Source: CADCTB01 sp963768975 (GTDB lineage: Bacteria; Actinomycetota; Acidimicrobiia; Acidimicrobiales; AC-14). Taken from it: a DNA stretch of 64,000 bases. The stretch is from positions 186,001 to 250,000 of the forward strand of contig CAVYKB010000020.1 in NCBI GenBank assembly GCA_963768975.1, given 5' to 3'. Each line of letters begins with the position of its first letter. Within the stretch, counting starts at the first letter, position 1. The notes below the pieces were generated by a model, which worked only from the letters and a program-made list of their open reading frames with translations, did not search any database and was not told where the DNA came from. The translations under genes were made by a program, and so were the position numbers. This document shows positions 24,636 to 32,600 of this stretch, in pieces.

Positions 24636-27164
24636 ATGCCGAGACGAGCGCTGAAACGAGCGAGCGACCCGGCGGCGGCCGGCCATCGGCGCCCGAACCG
24701 CCGGCGCCTTCGCGGCCTTGCACTGCTGTTCCTCGCCATGATGGTCACCGCGAACCTGGTCCTGACCTGGCTGGTGCAGGGCCTGGCGCACGATCAGGAG
24801 CATGGCCGCCTGCGCGAGCGGGCCAACGAGGTCGGCTTCGTTGTCGAGAGCAGGATGGCTACCGTCCAGGCCCGGCTGGAGCTGGTCGGGACCGTTGCTC
24901 AGATCAGCAACGGGTCGCCGCAGGCGTTCGCCGCCATCCCGACGCCGCCCGACCAGGGCCTCCTGGGGACGGCCCTCCTGCGGCCGGCGCCCGACGGCTT
25001 CGTCGTCGAGCTGGCGTCGGGGCGGTTCATGGCCCCCGGGCAGATGATCACCGGCGCCCGGGCCGACGCCATGCAGCGGGCGCTGACGGCCACCGCCATG
25101 GTCAACACACCGGTGATGACCGACAGGATCCTCCCCTCGCTGGGCTTCGCCCTGGGCCCGCCCCATGCCCCTCCGGGCACCGTGGTCTACCGGGAGTCGG
25201 TCGTCAACCTCAGCGCGCCCTCGATGGCTGCCGAGGCTGGCTTGTTTCAAGGGCTGGACGGCTTTCTCTACGCGTCCACCGAACCTGATCCGAGCCAGCT
25301 CGTCCAGACCACCGGCTGGCCGGTGCGGACGCCGCCGGCCGGCGCGTTCCAGCGGTTGGTCAACGTCGGGGCCAGGCAGTGGTTGATCGCCGTCTCGCCC
25401 AAGGAGCCCCTCGTGGGGCCGATCGTCGCCCGGCTGCCCTGGATCATCGGTGTCGTGGGGATGCTCGTCTCGCTGGCCATCTTCGTTGCCCTGGATGCCA
25501 TGGCCCGTCGGTGGAACTTCGCCCTGCGCCTGGTCGACGAGCGCACCGCCGAGCTGCAGTCCTCGCTGGCGTCGCTCGAGACGGCGGAGCGGAGGGCGGT
25601 CGAGGCGTCGCGCCTGAAGTCCTTGTTCCTCGCCAACATGAGCCACGAGATCCGCACGCCGCTGAACGGCGTGATCGGGATGGCCGGCCTGCTCCTGGAC
25701 ACCGACCTCGACGACAACCAGCACGAGTTCGCCCTGACCGCCCGCCGCTCCGGCGAGACGCTGCTCGAGCTCATCAACGACATCCTCGACTTCTCCAAGA
25801 TCGAGGCCGGGCGGCTGGAGCTGGAGGTGTCTGCGTTCGACCTCCGTGACGTGGTCGAGGGGCCCGCCGGCCTCCTCGCCCCGCTGGCCCACGAGAAGGG
25901 GTTGGAGCTGCTGGTCGAGGTGGACCCGGACGTGCCCCGGCTGGTGTCCGGGGACGCCGGCCGGGTGCGCCAGGTCGTGACCAACCTGGTGAGCAATGCC
26001 ATCAAGTTCACCGACCGGGGCGAGGTCCACGTGAAGGTGTCGCGTCCCGAGGCGGCGGACGGCTTGCTCCGGTTCGAGGTGCGTGACACCGGCGTCGGGA
26101 TCGCCGAGGCAGACCAGGAGCGGCTGTTCGAGTCCTTCGTGCAGGCCGACGCGTCAACCACCCGCCAGTTCGGCGGCACCGGGCTGGGCCTGGCCATCTC
26201 CCGCCGCCTGGTGGAGATGATGGGCGGGTCCCTTGGGGTCCAGAGCCAGGTCGGCCAGGGAAGCACGTTCTTCTTTACCGCGCAGCTGCCCGCCGGCGAC
26301 GAGCCGGAGACCGCCCAGCTCGACACCGAGAGCGTGCGGGGCGTCTCGGCCCTGGTCGTGGTCGACAATCCGATGAGCCGGGCAATTCTCGAACGTCAAC
26401 TGCTGGCGAGGGGGATGACCGTGACCCTTGCCGACGGTGGGCGATCGGCGCTGGCGCTGCTGCGCCGATCGGCCGGCGCCGGCACGTTGCCCGATGTCGC
26501 CGTCATCGACCGCCACATGCCGGGGATGGACGGGTTCGAGCTGGCCCGGGCCATCGCCGCCGACCCCGAGCTCGACGCCGTGCGCCTGATCATGCTGACT
26601 CCGGCGAACGGGTCCCGTGCCGGCACGTCGGGCCGCGTGTCGGCCCACCTGAGCAAGCCCGTGCCGGATTCGCGCCTGGTCGACGCCATCGCCGGCGTGC
26701 TGGCGTCGACGCCGCCGGCGGTGGCGGCGGCCGTTCGGGTGCCGGCGGAGGGCACCGCCGTTGTCGACACGCCGCGCGTGCTCGTCGCCGAGGACAATGC
26801 CGTCAACCAATTGGTGGCCACGGCGATGCTGACCCGCCTCGGCTACCAGGTCGACGTGGTGGCCAACGGCCGGGAAGCGGTGCAGGCGGTCGAGCGCACG
26901 TCGTACGTGGCCGTCCTGATGGACTGCCGGATGCCCGAGATGAGCGGCTATGAGGCCTCGATGGAAATCCGGCGCCGGGAGCGGCCCGGCCGGCACCTTC
27001 CCATCGTCGCCCTCACCGCCTCGGCGGTCAACGGCGACGAGGAGCGCTGCCTAGCCGCCGGGATGGACGACTACGTGACGAAGCCGGTGACCGTGGGCCG
27101 GCTGGCAGTGGTTCTGGGGAAGTTGGTCCAGGGTGAAGGGCGGGGTGCGGCGGGGGTGAGGTAA
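24636..27164 (+). CDS. Hybrid sensor histidine kinase with two receiver domains
   Basis: 842 residues. Transmembrane helices at about 28-50 and 265-290 flank an extracytoplasmic CHASE-like sensor. Then come HisKA (NMSHEIRTPLNGVIG, phospho-acceptor H337), HATPase_c (NLVSNAIKF, DTGVGIAE, GGTGLGLAIS) and two receivers. The first receiver (about 568-690) keeps its Asp in VIDRHMPGMDG, but its acidic pocket reads VVVDNPM, lacking one acid. The second (about 711-830) is canonical (VAEDNAVN, LMDCRMPEM, LTAS, VTKPV). No histidine phosphotransfer domain or cognate regulator is adjacent, so the output is unknown. Confidence 0.92.
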   Translation: MPRRALKRASDPAAAGHRRPNRRRLRGLALLFLAMMVTANLVLTWLVQGLAHDQEHGRLRERANEVGFVVESRMATVQARLELVGTVAQISNGSPQAFAAIPTPPDQGLLGTALLRPAPDGFVVELASGRFMAPGQMITGARADAMQRALTATAMVNTPVMTDRILPSLGFALGPPHAPPGTVVYRESVVNLSAPSMAAEAGLFQGLDGFLYASTEPDPSQLVQTTGWPVRTPPAGAFQRLVNVGARQWLIAVSPKEPLVGPIVARLPWIIGVVGMLVSLAIFVALDAMARRWNFALRLVDERTAELQSSLASLETAERRAVEASRLKSLFLANMSHEIRTPLNGVIGMAGLLLDTDLDDNQHEFALTARRSGETLLELINDILDFSKIEAGRLELEVSAFDLRDVVEGPAGLLAPLAHEKGLELLVEVDPDVPRLVSGDAGRVRQVVTNLVSNAIKFTDRGEVHVKVSRPEAADGLLRFEVRDTGVGIAEADQERLFESFVQADASTTRQFGGTGLGLAISRRLVEMMGGSLGVQSQVGQGSTFFFTAQLPAGDEPETAQLDTESVRGVSALVVVDNPMSRAILERQLLARGMTVTLADGGRSALALLRRSAGAGTLPDVAVIDRHMPGMDGFELARAIAADPELDAVRLIMLTPANGSRAGTSGRVSAHLSKPVPDSRLVDAIAGVLASTPPAVAAAVRVPAEGTAVVDTPRVLVAEDNAVNQLVATAMLTRLGYQVDVVANGREAVQAVERTSYVAVLMDCRMPEMSGYEASMEIRRRERPGRHLPIVALTASAVNGDEERCLAAGMDDYVTKPVTVGRLAVVLGKLVQGEGRGAAGVR

Positions 27165-27196
27165 GGCGCCGAGCCCTGCTGTCGCCCCAACACGAT

Positions 27197-27210
27197 CGCC
27201 GGCGCCGGCG
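27197..27210. repeat. 14-bp palindrome, intergenic copy next to tRNA-Arg
   Basis: CGCCGGCGCCGGCG, a perfect palindrome, is also present in intergenic DNA at 6078-6091 and 20400-20413. Here it overlaps the last two bases of tRNA-Arg. Confidence 0.5.
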
Positions 27211-27281
27211 CCCCCGGCAGGACTCGAACCTGCGACCCGCTGCTTAGAAGGCAGCCGCTCTGTCCACTGAGCTACAGGGGC
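27209..27281 (-). tRNA. tRNA-Arg(UCU)
   Basis: 73 bases on the minus strand. Acceptor GCCCCTG/CGGGGGC (one T-G pair), D-arm AGCTCAGTGGACAGAGC, anticodon loop CTTCTAA with anticodon UCU, and T-arm GCAGGTTCGAGTCCTGC. Discriminator G73. CCA is not encoded. Its anticodon region is duplicated at 28313-28329, which marks it as an integration target. Confidence 0.93.
27242..27258. repeat. att-like direct repeat, copy inside tRNA-Arg
   Basis: 17-bp sequence identical to 28313-28329. Read in the tRNA direction it is GCGGCTGCCTTCTAAGC, spanning the 5' anticodon stem and the loop, the usual crossover region for tyrosine recombinases. It bounds the toxin-antitoxin segment on the left. Confidence 0.7.
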
Positions 27282-27377
27282 TTGCGCATGGGCCTATGAC
27301 CCTGCGGCTACGCGCCACGTTACCCCTCCGTTCATGCTCCGCGGCGCTCGTTATGGCCACGGTGGCCGTTCTCCGGC

Positions 27378-27406
27378 TTGCGTCGCCATGACGGCGCCCG
27401 TACAAT
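27378..27406 (+). promoter_or_regulatory. Promoter of the toxin-antitoxin pair
   Basis: TTGCGT (27378-27383), a 17-base spacer and TACAAT (27401-27406). Two GTAC palindromes (27400-27403 and 27412-27415) flank the likely start site and could be an autoregulatory operator. A ribosome binding site AGGAGG follows before the antitoxin ATG. Confidence 0.6.
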
Positions 27407-27426
27407 CGTCCGTACAGGAGGCACCG

Positions 27427-27702
27427 ATGAAAACGAAGGATAGACGGCGGGAGTTCCGCCTGAGTGCCGAGGACGAGCAGCTCATCGTGGAGGCGGCGGC
27501 GTTGTCGGGCACGTCGTTTACAGGTTTTGTCCTGGACGACGCAATCCTCCGGGCCCGCGAGATCGTAGAGGCCAAGCGAACGATCAGCCTGTCGCAGGAG
27601 GCCTACGTTCGCTTTCTCGAGGCGCTTGACGCTCCGCCGGAGCGGAATCCTGCCCTGGTTGAACTGGCGAAGCGAGCTAGGCGCTTCCGGCGGGTCTCGT
27701 AG
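27427..27702 (+). CDS. DUF1778 antitoxin (TacA/AtaR-like)
   Basis: 91 residues from ATG 27427. The N-terminal half is a ribbon-helix-helix DNA-binding domain (REFRLSAEDEQLIVEAAALS, then GTSFTGFVLDDAI). The C-terminal part (FLEALDAPPERNPALVELAK) is the stretch that wraps and neutralises the partner acetyltransferase in this family. The toxin gene starts at the next base, the canonical arrangement. Codon use is slightly less GC-biased than in neighbours, which fits transfer. Confidence 0.92.
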   Translation: MKTKDRRREFRLSAEDEQLIVEAAALSGTSFTGFVLDDAILRAREIVEAKRTISLSQEAYVRFLEALDAPPERNPALVELAKRARRFRRVS

Positions 27703-28218
27703 TTGCGCATCGAGCGGCTGGATGAGAACCACAATTGGTCCTCGTTCAGTTGTGGCAACGAACCCCTGGACCGCTGGTTCGCCAACCACGCTTGGACTGC
27801 GCAGCGACAGGACACGGCGAGGACATTCGTCCTTATCGCCGATGATGGTCAGATCATCGGCTACTACAGCCTCACGATGGGGAGCGTCGAGCAGGCCTCC
27901 GCCCCCGGTCGGCTCGTTCGGGGCTTGCCTCGACATCCCGTGCCGATCGTCCTCTTGGCGCGACTCGCCATTGCGATGTCGGCGCAGGGTCAAGGCCTGG
28001 GAATGAGCCTTCTTTTCGAGGCGCTTCACCGGGCTGCCCTTGCCGCCGAGCATGCCGCGGCGCGGCTCATCGCCGTTGACCCGATCGACGATGAGGCCCG
28101 ACGGTTCTACGAACGATGGGGCTTCCGACCCGTCGACGGTGACATCGGCGGACGGCTCTATGTCAGGACGAGAGATGCACTCGCGTCCTTCTCTGCCGAC
28201 TACGGCGGGCTCGCGTAG
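27703..28218 (+). CDS. GNAT-family acetyltransferase toxin (TacT/AtaT-like)
   Basis: 171 residues, TTG start directly abutting the antitoxin stop. GNAT signature: LLARLAIAMSAQGQGLGMSL binds acetyl-CoA (QGQGLG replaces the usual Q/RxxGxG/A), and the conserved ending is ARRFYERWGFRP. The opening FSCGNEPLDRWFANHAW is diagnostic of toxins that acetylate aminoacyl-tRNAs and stop translation. Paired with a DUF1778 antitoxin. It lies within a segment bounded by tRNA-Arg-derived direct repeats. Confidence 0.92.
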   Translation: MRIERLDENHNWSSFSCGNEPLDRWFANHAWTAQRQDTARTFVLIADDGQIIGYYSLTMGSVEQASAPGRLVRGLPRHPVPIVLLARLAIAMSAQGQGLGMSLLFEALHRAALAAEHAAARLIAVDPIDDEARRFYERWGFRPVDGDIGGRLYVRTRDALASFSADYGGLA

Positions 28219-28312
28219 GCGCTCCGGCAGGAAGTTGCTGCGGATAACTGTGCGACGTTCGCTCGCCGCCGGCGTGCATCGTCGCAGGTCAGCACAGCGT
28301 TCAGTCCGTTTG

Positions 28313-28329
28313 GCTTAGAAGGCAGCCGC
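28313..28329. repeat. att-like direct repeat, distal copy
   Basis: 17-bp exact copy of part of tRNA-Arg (27242-27258). No further tRNA sequence flanks it, so it looks like the distal junction of an integrated segment of about 1.07 kb. Confidence 0.65.
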
Positions 28330-28375
28330 CGGCGTGGGTACCGTTCTGGGCCCGCTCCAGCTGGTGCGACTCGCA

Positions 28376-28381
28376 TACCGT
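28376..28381 (+). promoter_or_regulatory. -10 element before the immunity-like pseudogene
   Basis: TACCGT with six bases to the GTG at 28388, identical in sequence and spacing to 18608-18613. Confidence 0.35.
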
Positions 28382-28387
28382 TGACCC

Positions 28388-28721
28388 GTGATCCTTCCCA
28401 ACGACAGCGACCCTCGCTTCATCACCCTCCGCCGAGGGGGGACGCTCACGGACTCGGACCATCGGCTTCTGGCTTTGTGGGCGGCCGCGTGCGCAGAGCA
28501 CGTGCTGCACCTCTCCGAGTCGGAGCGGCCCTTCGACCCGCGGCCCCGTCTTGCCATCGAGCACGTTCGGGTATGGACGCGGGACGAGATCGGAATGGCT
28601 GTGTCACGGGCGGCTGGTGGCCATGCCATGGGTGCCGCACGAGCGCTGAGCGGCGCCGCTCGGCGTTCTTGACGACCAGCGGGTGCGAAACGACATCTGC
28701 TGGCCGTGGTTCACTGCCTGA
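28388..28721 (+). pseudogene. Immunity-like (Imm-5-type) protein with internal deletion and frameshift
   Basis: From GTG 28388 the frame encodes RFITLRRGGTLTDSDHRLLA, LWAAACAEHVLHLSESERPF and AIEHVRVWTRDEIGMAVSRA, the start of a putative immunity protein family. It terminates at 28672. In the +2 frame from 28662 to 28721, LDDQRVRNDICWPWFTA resembles the end of the same family. About 60 residues of the centre seem missing and the ends are out of frame. It lies just outside the tRNA-Arg island. It should be non-functional, although the first 94 residues could still be translated. Confidence 0.6.
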
Positions 28722-28736
28722 TCGGCGAGCAGCGAC

Positions 28737-29525
28737 ATGACCAAGATCGACCGCACGCAGCAGTGGATCGAGCTCGGGCGGAGCGTGGTCGACGACGTGA
28801 TCGGTCTGCCCGGGGTTTCCGCCGAGGAGTCCTGGGACCTGGTGCGCACCTGCTGCGTGGCTCCTGCCGTCGAGTTGATCAGGGCGTCCAACCCTCGGGT
28901 GTTCGCCATCTCCGGCCCGGTGGGAGCGGGGAAGTCGACAATTGCCCGGGCGGTGGCCGCCTCACTGGCGAATGTGGGGATGCGCGCCGTTGCACTCTCG
29001 CTCGACGACTTCTACCTCTCGCGCAAGGAGCGGGAACGGCGAGGCATCGCCTGGCGTGCTGCGCCTGGGTCGCATGACATCGATCGGGCCGTGGAGGCGC
29101 TTGCCGCTCTTCAGAACGGGTCGCAGCCGCTGCTCCTGCCGCGGTTCGATCCGTCCCGAGATGACCGAGGCGCCGACGAGCGCCTTGAAGAGGCCCCTGA
29201 CGTGGCGCTGTTCGACGGGTGGATCATCGGCTACGACGGAGAGGGGTACGACCGGATCCTCCCGTACCTTGACTGGCATCTCCATCTCGACGTTCCCAAG
29301 GACATCGCCCGGGAACGTCGATTCGCCCGGGAGACGAAGCTGCGTGAGGAAACGGGGAGAGCGTTCAGCCCCGAGAGGATGCAGCAGTTCTGGGACGAGG
29401 TGCTCGGACCCGGATTCGACACCTGGGTGCCCGCGTCCGCCGCGCACGCGAACATCGTCGTCCGGTTCGCCGAGAGCGGTCTGTGCTGTCTCGTCGACGA
29501 AAGACTCGACGAGTACCTTCCGTAG
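28737..29525 (+). CDS. P-loop kinase resembling D-glycerate 3-kinase
   Basis: 262 residues. Walker A GPVGAGKST is at 60-68, followed by LSLDDFYLSRKERERR and the AAPGSHDID segment that in plant and bacterial D-glycerate 3-kinases reads PGTHD. Further conserved: PRFDPSRDD and VALFDGWIIGYDGEG. These belong to the phosphoribulokinase/uridine-kinase-like group, and the best fit is glycerate kinase, forming 3-phosphoglycerate. The alternative is another small-molecule kinase of the same fold. It is a single gene with its own upstream gap; no glyoxylate or photorespiration genes are nearby. Confidence 0.75.
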   Translation: MTKIDRTQQWIELGRSVVDDVIGLPGVSAEESWDLVRTCCVAPAVELIRASNPRVFAISGPVGAGKSTIARAVAASLANVGMRAVALSLDDFYLSRKERERRGIAWRAAPGSHDIDRAVEALAALQNGSQPLLLPRFDPSRDDRGADERLEEAPDVALFDGWIIGYDGEGYDRILPYLDWHLHLDVPKDIARERRFARETKLREETGRAFSPERMQQFWDEVLGPGFDTWVPASAAHANIVVRFAESGLCCLVDERLDEYLP

Positions 29526-29831
29526 AATGCCCCGATGAACGGAAGCAGCCCACAAGGAGCAGGTCCAACGCGAGATGCCGAAAGTGGAGCCGGCGGCGGA
29601 TCAGGGCGCGCCCCGCGTCGACGGCGTAGCTGGCGTGCGTCCAGTTCTTCGTAGCCTTGGTCGTCAGCCTGTCCATGATCTCGATGCCGGCCGGTCGACT
29701 TCGTCGACGCTGTTCAACTTCGACGCCGGCGAAATGCCGATCGGCGACCCCGGCCTTGGCAGCGACACCATCTCGCCCCTCGTGACCAACGGGCTCGCCC
29801 AGGAGGCGGGGAAGCGCGGGGTCAAGATGCG
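29526..29831. other. 306-base gap with a possible gene remnant
   Basis: No complete gene is seen. On the plus strand, from about 29692 to 29841, the frame reads STLFNFDAGEMPIGDPGLGS followed by DTISPLVTNGLAQEAGKRGV and then stops just inside the next gene. It reads like the natural end of a protein whose body has been lost. On the minus strand, 29590-29676 encodes MDRLTTKATKNWTHASYAVD and a basic continuation, also orphan. Neither fragment was recognised. Confidence 0.3.
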
Positions 29832-31799
29832 ATGGTGCTGAACCGGTGGGACAACGAGAGCGCGGCGGCGGCGACCGGCCCCCTCGGCCTACGGGTGTAC
29901 ACGTCCCAGTTGCTGGGTCGAGACGCGGACCTCGTCCTTCATGGCGGCGGCAACACCTCGGTGAAGCAGCCGCACACGACGGTGTTCGGAGAGGAGGTCG
30001 CCGCCCTGGTCGTCAAGGGCAGCGGGTCCGACCTGGCCGACATGGACGAGTCGGGGTTCGCCTGGCTGCGCCTCGCCGACGTGGCTCGCCTGGCCGAGCT
30101 CGACGACCTCAGCGACCCGGAGATGGCCAGCCAGCTGGCCCTCGCCGCAGTGGTCCCGGGCGGGCCGGCGCCGTCGGTCGAGGCCATCCTCCACGCCGTC
30201 GTGCCGGCGCCGTTCGTCGACCACACCCACGCCGATGCGGTGGTGACGCTCACCAACACGCCGGCGGGCGCCGATCTGGTGCACGACGTCTACGGTGACC
30301 GCGTCGCCCTCGTGCCCTACGTCATGCCGGGGTTCAGGCTGGCCAAGCTGTGCGCCGAGCTCATCGCCGGCGGCGCCCTCGCCGGCGGGGTCGACGGGAT
30401 GGTCCTGATGAACCACGGGATCTTCACCTGGGGCGAGTCGGCCCGGGAGTCCTACGACCGGATGATCGAGCTGGTGGGGCTGGCCGAGCGCTTCGTGGAG
30501 TCACGCCGGCGACCGTGGCCGGCCCCCACGCCGGCGCGACCGGACCGGCTCGCCCACGCCCGGCTGCGCTCGGCCGTGTCGGCCGCCGCCGGGCGACCCA
30601 TGGTCGTGCGGGCCGACACCTCAGACAGCGCCATGGGCTTCATCGGCCACCCGGAGCTGGCCAGCATCACCCAGCACGGGACCGCCACACCCGACCACGT
30701 CATCCGCACCAAGCCGTGGCCGCTGCTCGGCCGGGACGTCGACGGCTTCGCCCGTCGCTACGGCGAGTACTTCGACACCCACCGGGGCGACCGCCATCTG
30801 CGCCGGCTCGACCCCGCTCCGCGGGTCGTCCTCGACGCCGGCCTCGGGATGTGCTGCGCCGGCCCGACGGCGCGCGAGGCCGATGTCGCCGCCGACGTTT
30901 ACCGGCACACAATGAAGGTGATCCTCGACGCCGAGGCGCTCGGCGGGTACCGGCCGGCGCCTCTCGCCGAGCTGTTCGACGTGGAGTACTGGGACCTGGA
31001 ACAGGCCAAGCTGCGCCGGCAGCCGCCGGCCAAGGCCTTCGCCGGCGAGGTGGCCCTGATCACGGGCGCGGCCGGCGGGATCGGCCGTGCTTGCGCCGCC
31101 GCGCTGCTGGCCGAGGGGGCGGCGGTGGTCGGCGTGGACAAGAACCCGGGGATCGAGGCCGCCTTCGAGGGGCCGGACTGGCTCGGTGTCGAGGCCGACG
31201 TCACCGACGCCGGGGCGGTCGAGGCCCTGTTCGACACCGCCACCGCCCGGTTCGGGGGCCTCGACATCCTCGTCCTCAACGCCGGCGTGTTCCCCGCCAG
31301 CGAGCGGATCGCCTCCCTGGGAGCCGAAGCGTGGCGCCAGGTGCTGGGTGTGAACGTCGACGCCAACGTCGCCCTCCTCCGGGCCGCCCACCCGCTGCTG
31401 GCGATGGCGCCGGCGCCCAACCGGGGCCGGGTGGTCGTGGTCGGCTCCAAGAACGTGCCGGCGCCGGGCCCCGGGGCCGCGGCCTACTCGGCGTCCAAGG
31501 CGGCGTTGACCCAGCTGGCCCGGGTGGCGGCGCTGGAGTGGGGCGCCGATGGCATCCGGGTGAACGTCGTCCACCCCAACGCGGTGTTCGACACCGGCAT
31601 TTGGGCAGACGACGTCGTGGCCGAGCGGGCCGCGCAGTACGGCGTCACGGTGGAGGAGTACCGGACGAACAACGTGCTGCAGGCCGAAGTGTGCAGCGCC
31701 GACGTGGCCCGGATGTGCGTCGCCATGTGCGGGCCGCCGTTCGCCCGGACCACCGGCGCCCAGGTGGCCGTCGATGGGGGGAACGACCGGGTCATCTGA
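29832..31799 (+). CDS. Bifunctional class II aldolase / short-chain dehydrogenase
   Basis: 655 residues. The N-terminal half (about 1-390) is a class II aldolase/adducin domain with its metal-binding histidines (FVDHTHADAVVTLTN, MNHGIFTWGESA). The C-terminal half (about 400-655) is an SDR: ALITGAAGGIGRACAAALLA, LVLNAGVF and active-site AAYSASKAAL (Tyr-x3-Lys). The same fusion occurs in RhaEW/YuxG-type enzymes that split L-rhamnulose-1-phosphate and oxidise the lactaldehyde formed. No other rhamnose genes are present in the window, so the substrate remains an inference. Confidence 0.88.
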   Translation: MVLNRWDNESAAAATGPLGLRVYTSQLLGRDADLVLHGGGNTSVKQPHTTVFGEEVAALVVKGSGSDLADMDESGFAWLRLADVARLAELDDLSDPEMASQLALAAVVPGGPAPSVEAILHAVVPAPFVDHTHADAVVTLTNTPAGADLVHDVYGDRVALVPYVMPGFRLAKLCAELIAGGALAGGVDGMVLMNHGIFTWGESARESYDRMIELVGLAERFVESRRRPWPAPTPARPDRLAHARLRSAVSAAAGRPMVVRADTSDSAMGFIGHPELASITQHGTATPDHVIRTKPWPLLGRDVDGFARRYGEYFDTHRGDRHLRRLDPAPRVVLDAGLGMCCAGPTAREADVAADVYRHTMKVILDAEALGGYRPAPLAELFDVEYWDLEQAKLRRQPPAKAFAGEVALITGAAGGIGRACAAALLAEGAAVVGVDKNPGIEAAFEGPDWLGVEADVTDAGAVEALFDTATARFGGLDILVLNAGVFPASERIASLGAEAWRQVLGVNVDANVALLRAAHPLLAMAPAPNRGRVVVVGSKNVPAPGPGAAAYSASKAALTQLARVAALEWGADGIRVNVVHPNAVFDTGIWADDVVAERAAQYGVTVEEYRTNNVLQAEVCSADVARMCVAMCGPPFARTTGAQVAVDGGNDRVI

Positions 31800-31839
31800 G
31801 GGCTGTAACGCCGGCCGCGCCGGGTCAGACTGTGCGCCT

Positions 31840-32586
31840 ATGACTCTGACCGACACGCAGGAATCGCTGAACCAGGGCAGCACGTGGGACTTCTCCGACC
31901 TCCGGGCCATGTTCATCAACTGCACGCTGAAGCGTTCGCCGGAGCTGTCGCACACCGAGGGGCTGGCCCGCATCTCCATGGAGATCATGCGGCGCAACGG
32001 CGTCGAGGTGGAACTGCTGCGCGCCGCCGACCATGAGATCGCCTCCGGCGTGTACCCGGACATGACCGAGCACGGGTGGGAGCGCGACGAGTGGCCGGCG
32101 ATCTACGAGCGGGTGCAGGCGTCCGACATCCTCGTGCTGTGCACGTCGATCTGGTTGGGCGAGAAAACGTCGGTGTGCACCAAGATCGTCGAGCGGCTGT
32201 ACGGGAACTCGGCGCAGCTGAACGAGGCGGGCCAGTACGCCTACTACGGCAAGGTCGGCGGCTGCCTGGTCACCGGGAACGAGGACGGCGTGAAGCACTG
32301 CGCCATGAACGTCCTGTACTCACTCCAGCACCTGGGGTACGTGATCCCGCCCCAGGCCGATGCCGGCTGGATCGGCGAGGCCGGCCCCGGCCCCTCCTAT
32401 CTCGACGAGGGCTCGGGCGGGCCGGAGAACGACTTCACCAACCGCAACACCACCTTCATGACGTGGAACCTGCTCCACCTGGCCCGCATGCTCAAGGACC
32501 ACGGCGGCATCCCTGCCCACGGCAACCAGCGCTCGCTCTGGGACGCCGGCTGCCGCTTCGACTTCGAGAACCCCGAACACCGGTAA
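31840..32586 (+). CDS. Flavodoxin-like / NAD(P)H-dependent FMN reductase family protein
   Basis: 248 residues from ATG 31840. A flavodoxin-like fold is suggested by AMFINCTLKRSPELSHTEGL near residue 25 (FMN phosphate-binding loop), SDILVLCTSIWLGEKTSVCT (about 103-122) and GKVGGCLVTGNEDGVKHCAM. No transmembrane segments. This group reduces quinones or other acceptors using FMN; the true substrate cannot be predicted. The promoter is separate from the aldolase gene upstream (40-base gap). Confidence 0.83.
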   Translation: MTLTDTQESLNQGSTWDFSDLRAMFINCTLKRSPELSHTEGLARISMEIMRRNGVEVELLRAADHEIASGVYPDMTEHGWERDEWPAIYERVQASDILVLCTSIWLGEKTSVCTKIVERLYGNSAQLNEAGQYAYYGKVGGCLVTGNEDGVKHCAMNVLYSLQHLGYVIPPQADAGWIGEAGPGPSYLDEGSGGPENDFTNRNTTFMTWNLLHLARMLKDHGGIPAHGNQRSLWDAGCRFDFENPEHR

Positions 32587-32600
32587 GGCGCCGCGCCCGG

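Noticed and set aside
24606..26030. A 474-codon minus-strand open frame opposite the hybrid kinase
   Set aside because: Shadow of the kinase gene: composition is typical of antisense frames and there is no start context or homology.
29832..31799. A full rhamnose catabolic operon
   Set aside because: Only the aldolase/dehydrogenase fusion is present; no isomerase, kinase or transporter for rhamnose is adjacent.
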